From an uncultured Oscillospiraceae bacterium (lineage in GTDB: Bacteria > Bacillota > Clostridia > Oscillospirales > Oscillospiraceae), in NCBI GenBank assembly GCA_900751035.1, contig CAADSF010000351.1, positions 1-5,709 of the forward strand: DNA of 5,709 nucleotides, written 5' to 3'. The translations under genes were made by a program, and so were the position numbers. Shown here piece after piece: positions 5,642-5,709 of the stretch (the first letter of the stretch is position 1; each line of letters begins with the position of its first letter). Below the pieces are notes generated by a model that searched no databases, was not told the DNA's origin, and saw only the letters and a list, made by a program, of their open reading frames with translations.

Positions 5642-5709
5642 ATGGGTAGATTGGAAGGAAAAGTCTGCATCGTGACCGGCGCTACCGCCGGCATCGGCCG
5701 CGCGACGGC
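5642..5709 (+). CDS. Short-chain dehydrogenase/reductase (N-terminus only)
   Basis: The gene runs off the right edge after 22 codons. It reads MGRLEGKVCIVTG then ATAGIGRAT, the first strand and the TGxxxGIG dinucleotide-binding loop of classical SDR enzymes (NAD(H) or NADP(H) oxidoreductases, normally about 250 residues). AGGAGG at 5631-5636 shares its first A with the stop of the GcvT-like gene. There are two adjacent in-frame ATGs, at 5639 and 5642; the second has a five-base gap to the binding site and is preferred. Its place in the operon suggests oxidation or reduction of the substrate or product of the preceding enzyme. Substrate and cofactor preference cannot be seen from this fragment. 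Confidence 0.85.
   Translation, partial: MGRLEGKVCIVTGATAGIGRAT

Noticed and set aside
4753..5694. Long minus-strand open frame opposite the GcvT-like gene
   Set aside because: The plus strand encodes conserved GcvT motifs throughout; the opposite frame looks like a codon-bias shadow.

Overview
The window looks like chromosomal DNA from a fairly GC-rich Gram-positive anaerobe, most plausibly a Clostridia-type Firmicute. The evidence is strong AGGAGG-type ribosome binding sites before nearly every gene, a consensus TTGACA-17-TATAAT promoter, close operon packing and a PucR/CdaR-type regulator. This assignment is inferred from style; there is no rRNA or other marker gene to fix it.

Left part (1-1616). 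The window opens on the tail of an AraC-type helix-turn-helix domain that stops too early and looks degraded. A short promoter region with two inverted repeats follows, then a two-gene operon: an alpha/beta hydrolase (156-1016) with an intact Ser-Asp-His triad, overlapping by ATGA a small multi-pass membrane protein (1013-1513) of unknown function. About 100 bases of non-coding DNA separate it from the convergent regulator gene.

Centre (1617-3406). A PucR-family transcriptional regulator is encoded on the minus strand (1617-3134). Its start faces a 272-bp divergent intergenic region that holds most of the regulatory signals: a perfect consensus promoter for the regulator, a promoter with a good -10 but poor -35 for the rightward operon, three copies of a 15-bp palindrome of consensus CRTACAAWYTGTAYG, and a rightward terminator-like hairpin with one palindrome inside it.

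Right part (3407-5709). A tight rightward operon starts with a 406-residue protein of uncertain family that carries a C-x4-C-x4-C cluster and may contain two related halves. It continues with a stand-alone GcvT/DmdA-fold folate-dependent C1-transfer enzyme (4642-5631) and the start of a short-chain dehydrogenase/reductase (from 5642, cut by the window edge). No other glycine cleavage gene is present. The working model is a regulator-controlled catabolic module in which the GcvT-fold protein demethylates a small molecule onto tetrahydrofolate, the SDR oxidises or reduces the substrate or product, and the 406-residue protein is a partner enzyme or binding protein. The substrate cannot be read from the sequence.
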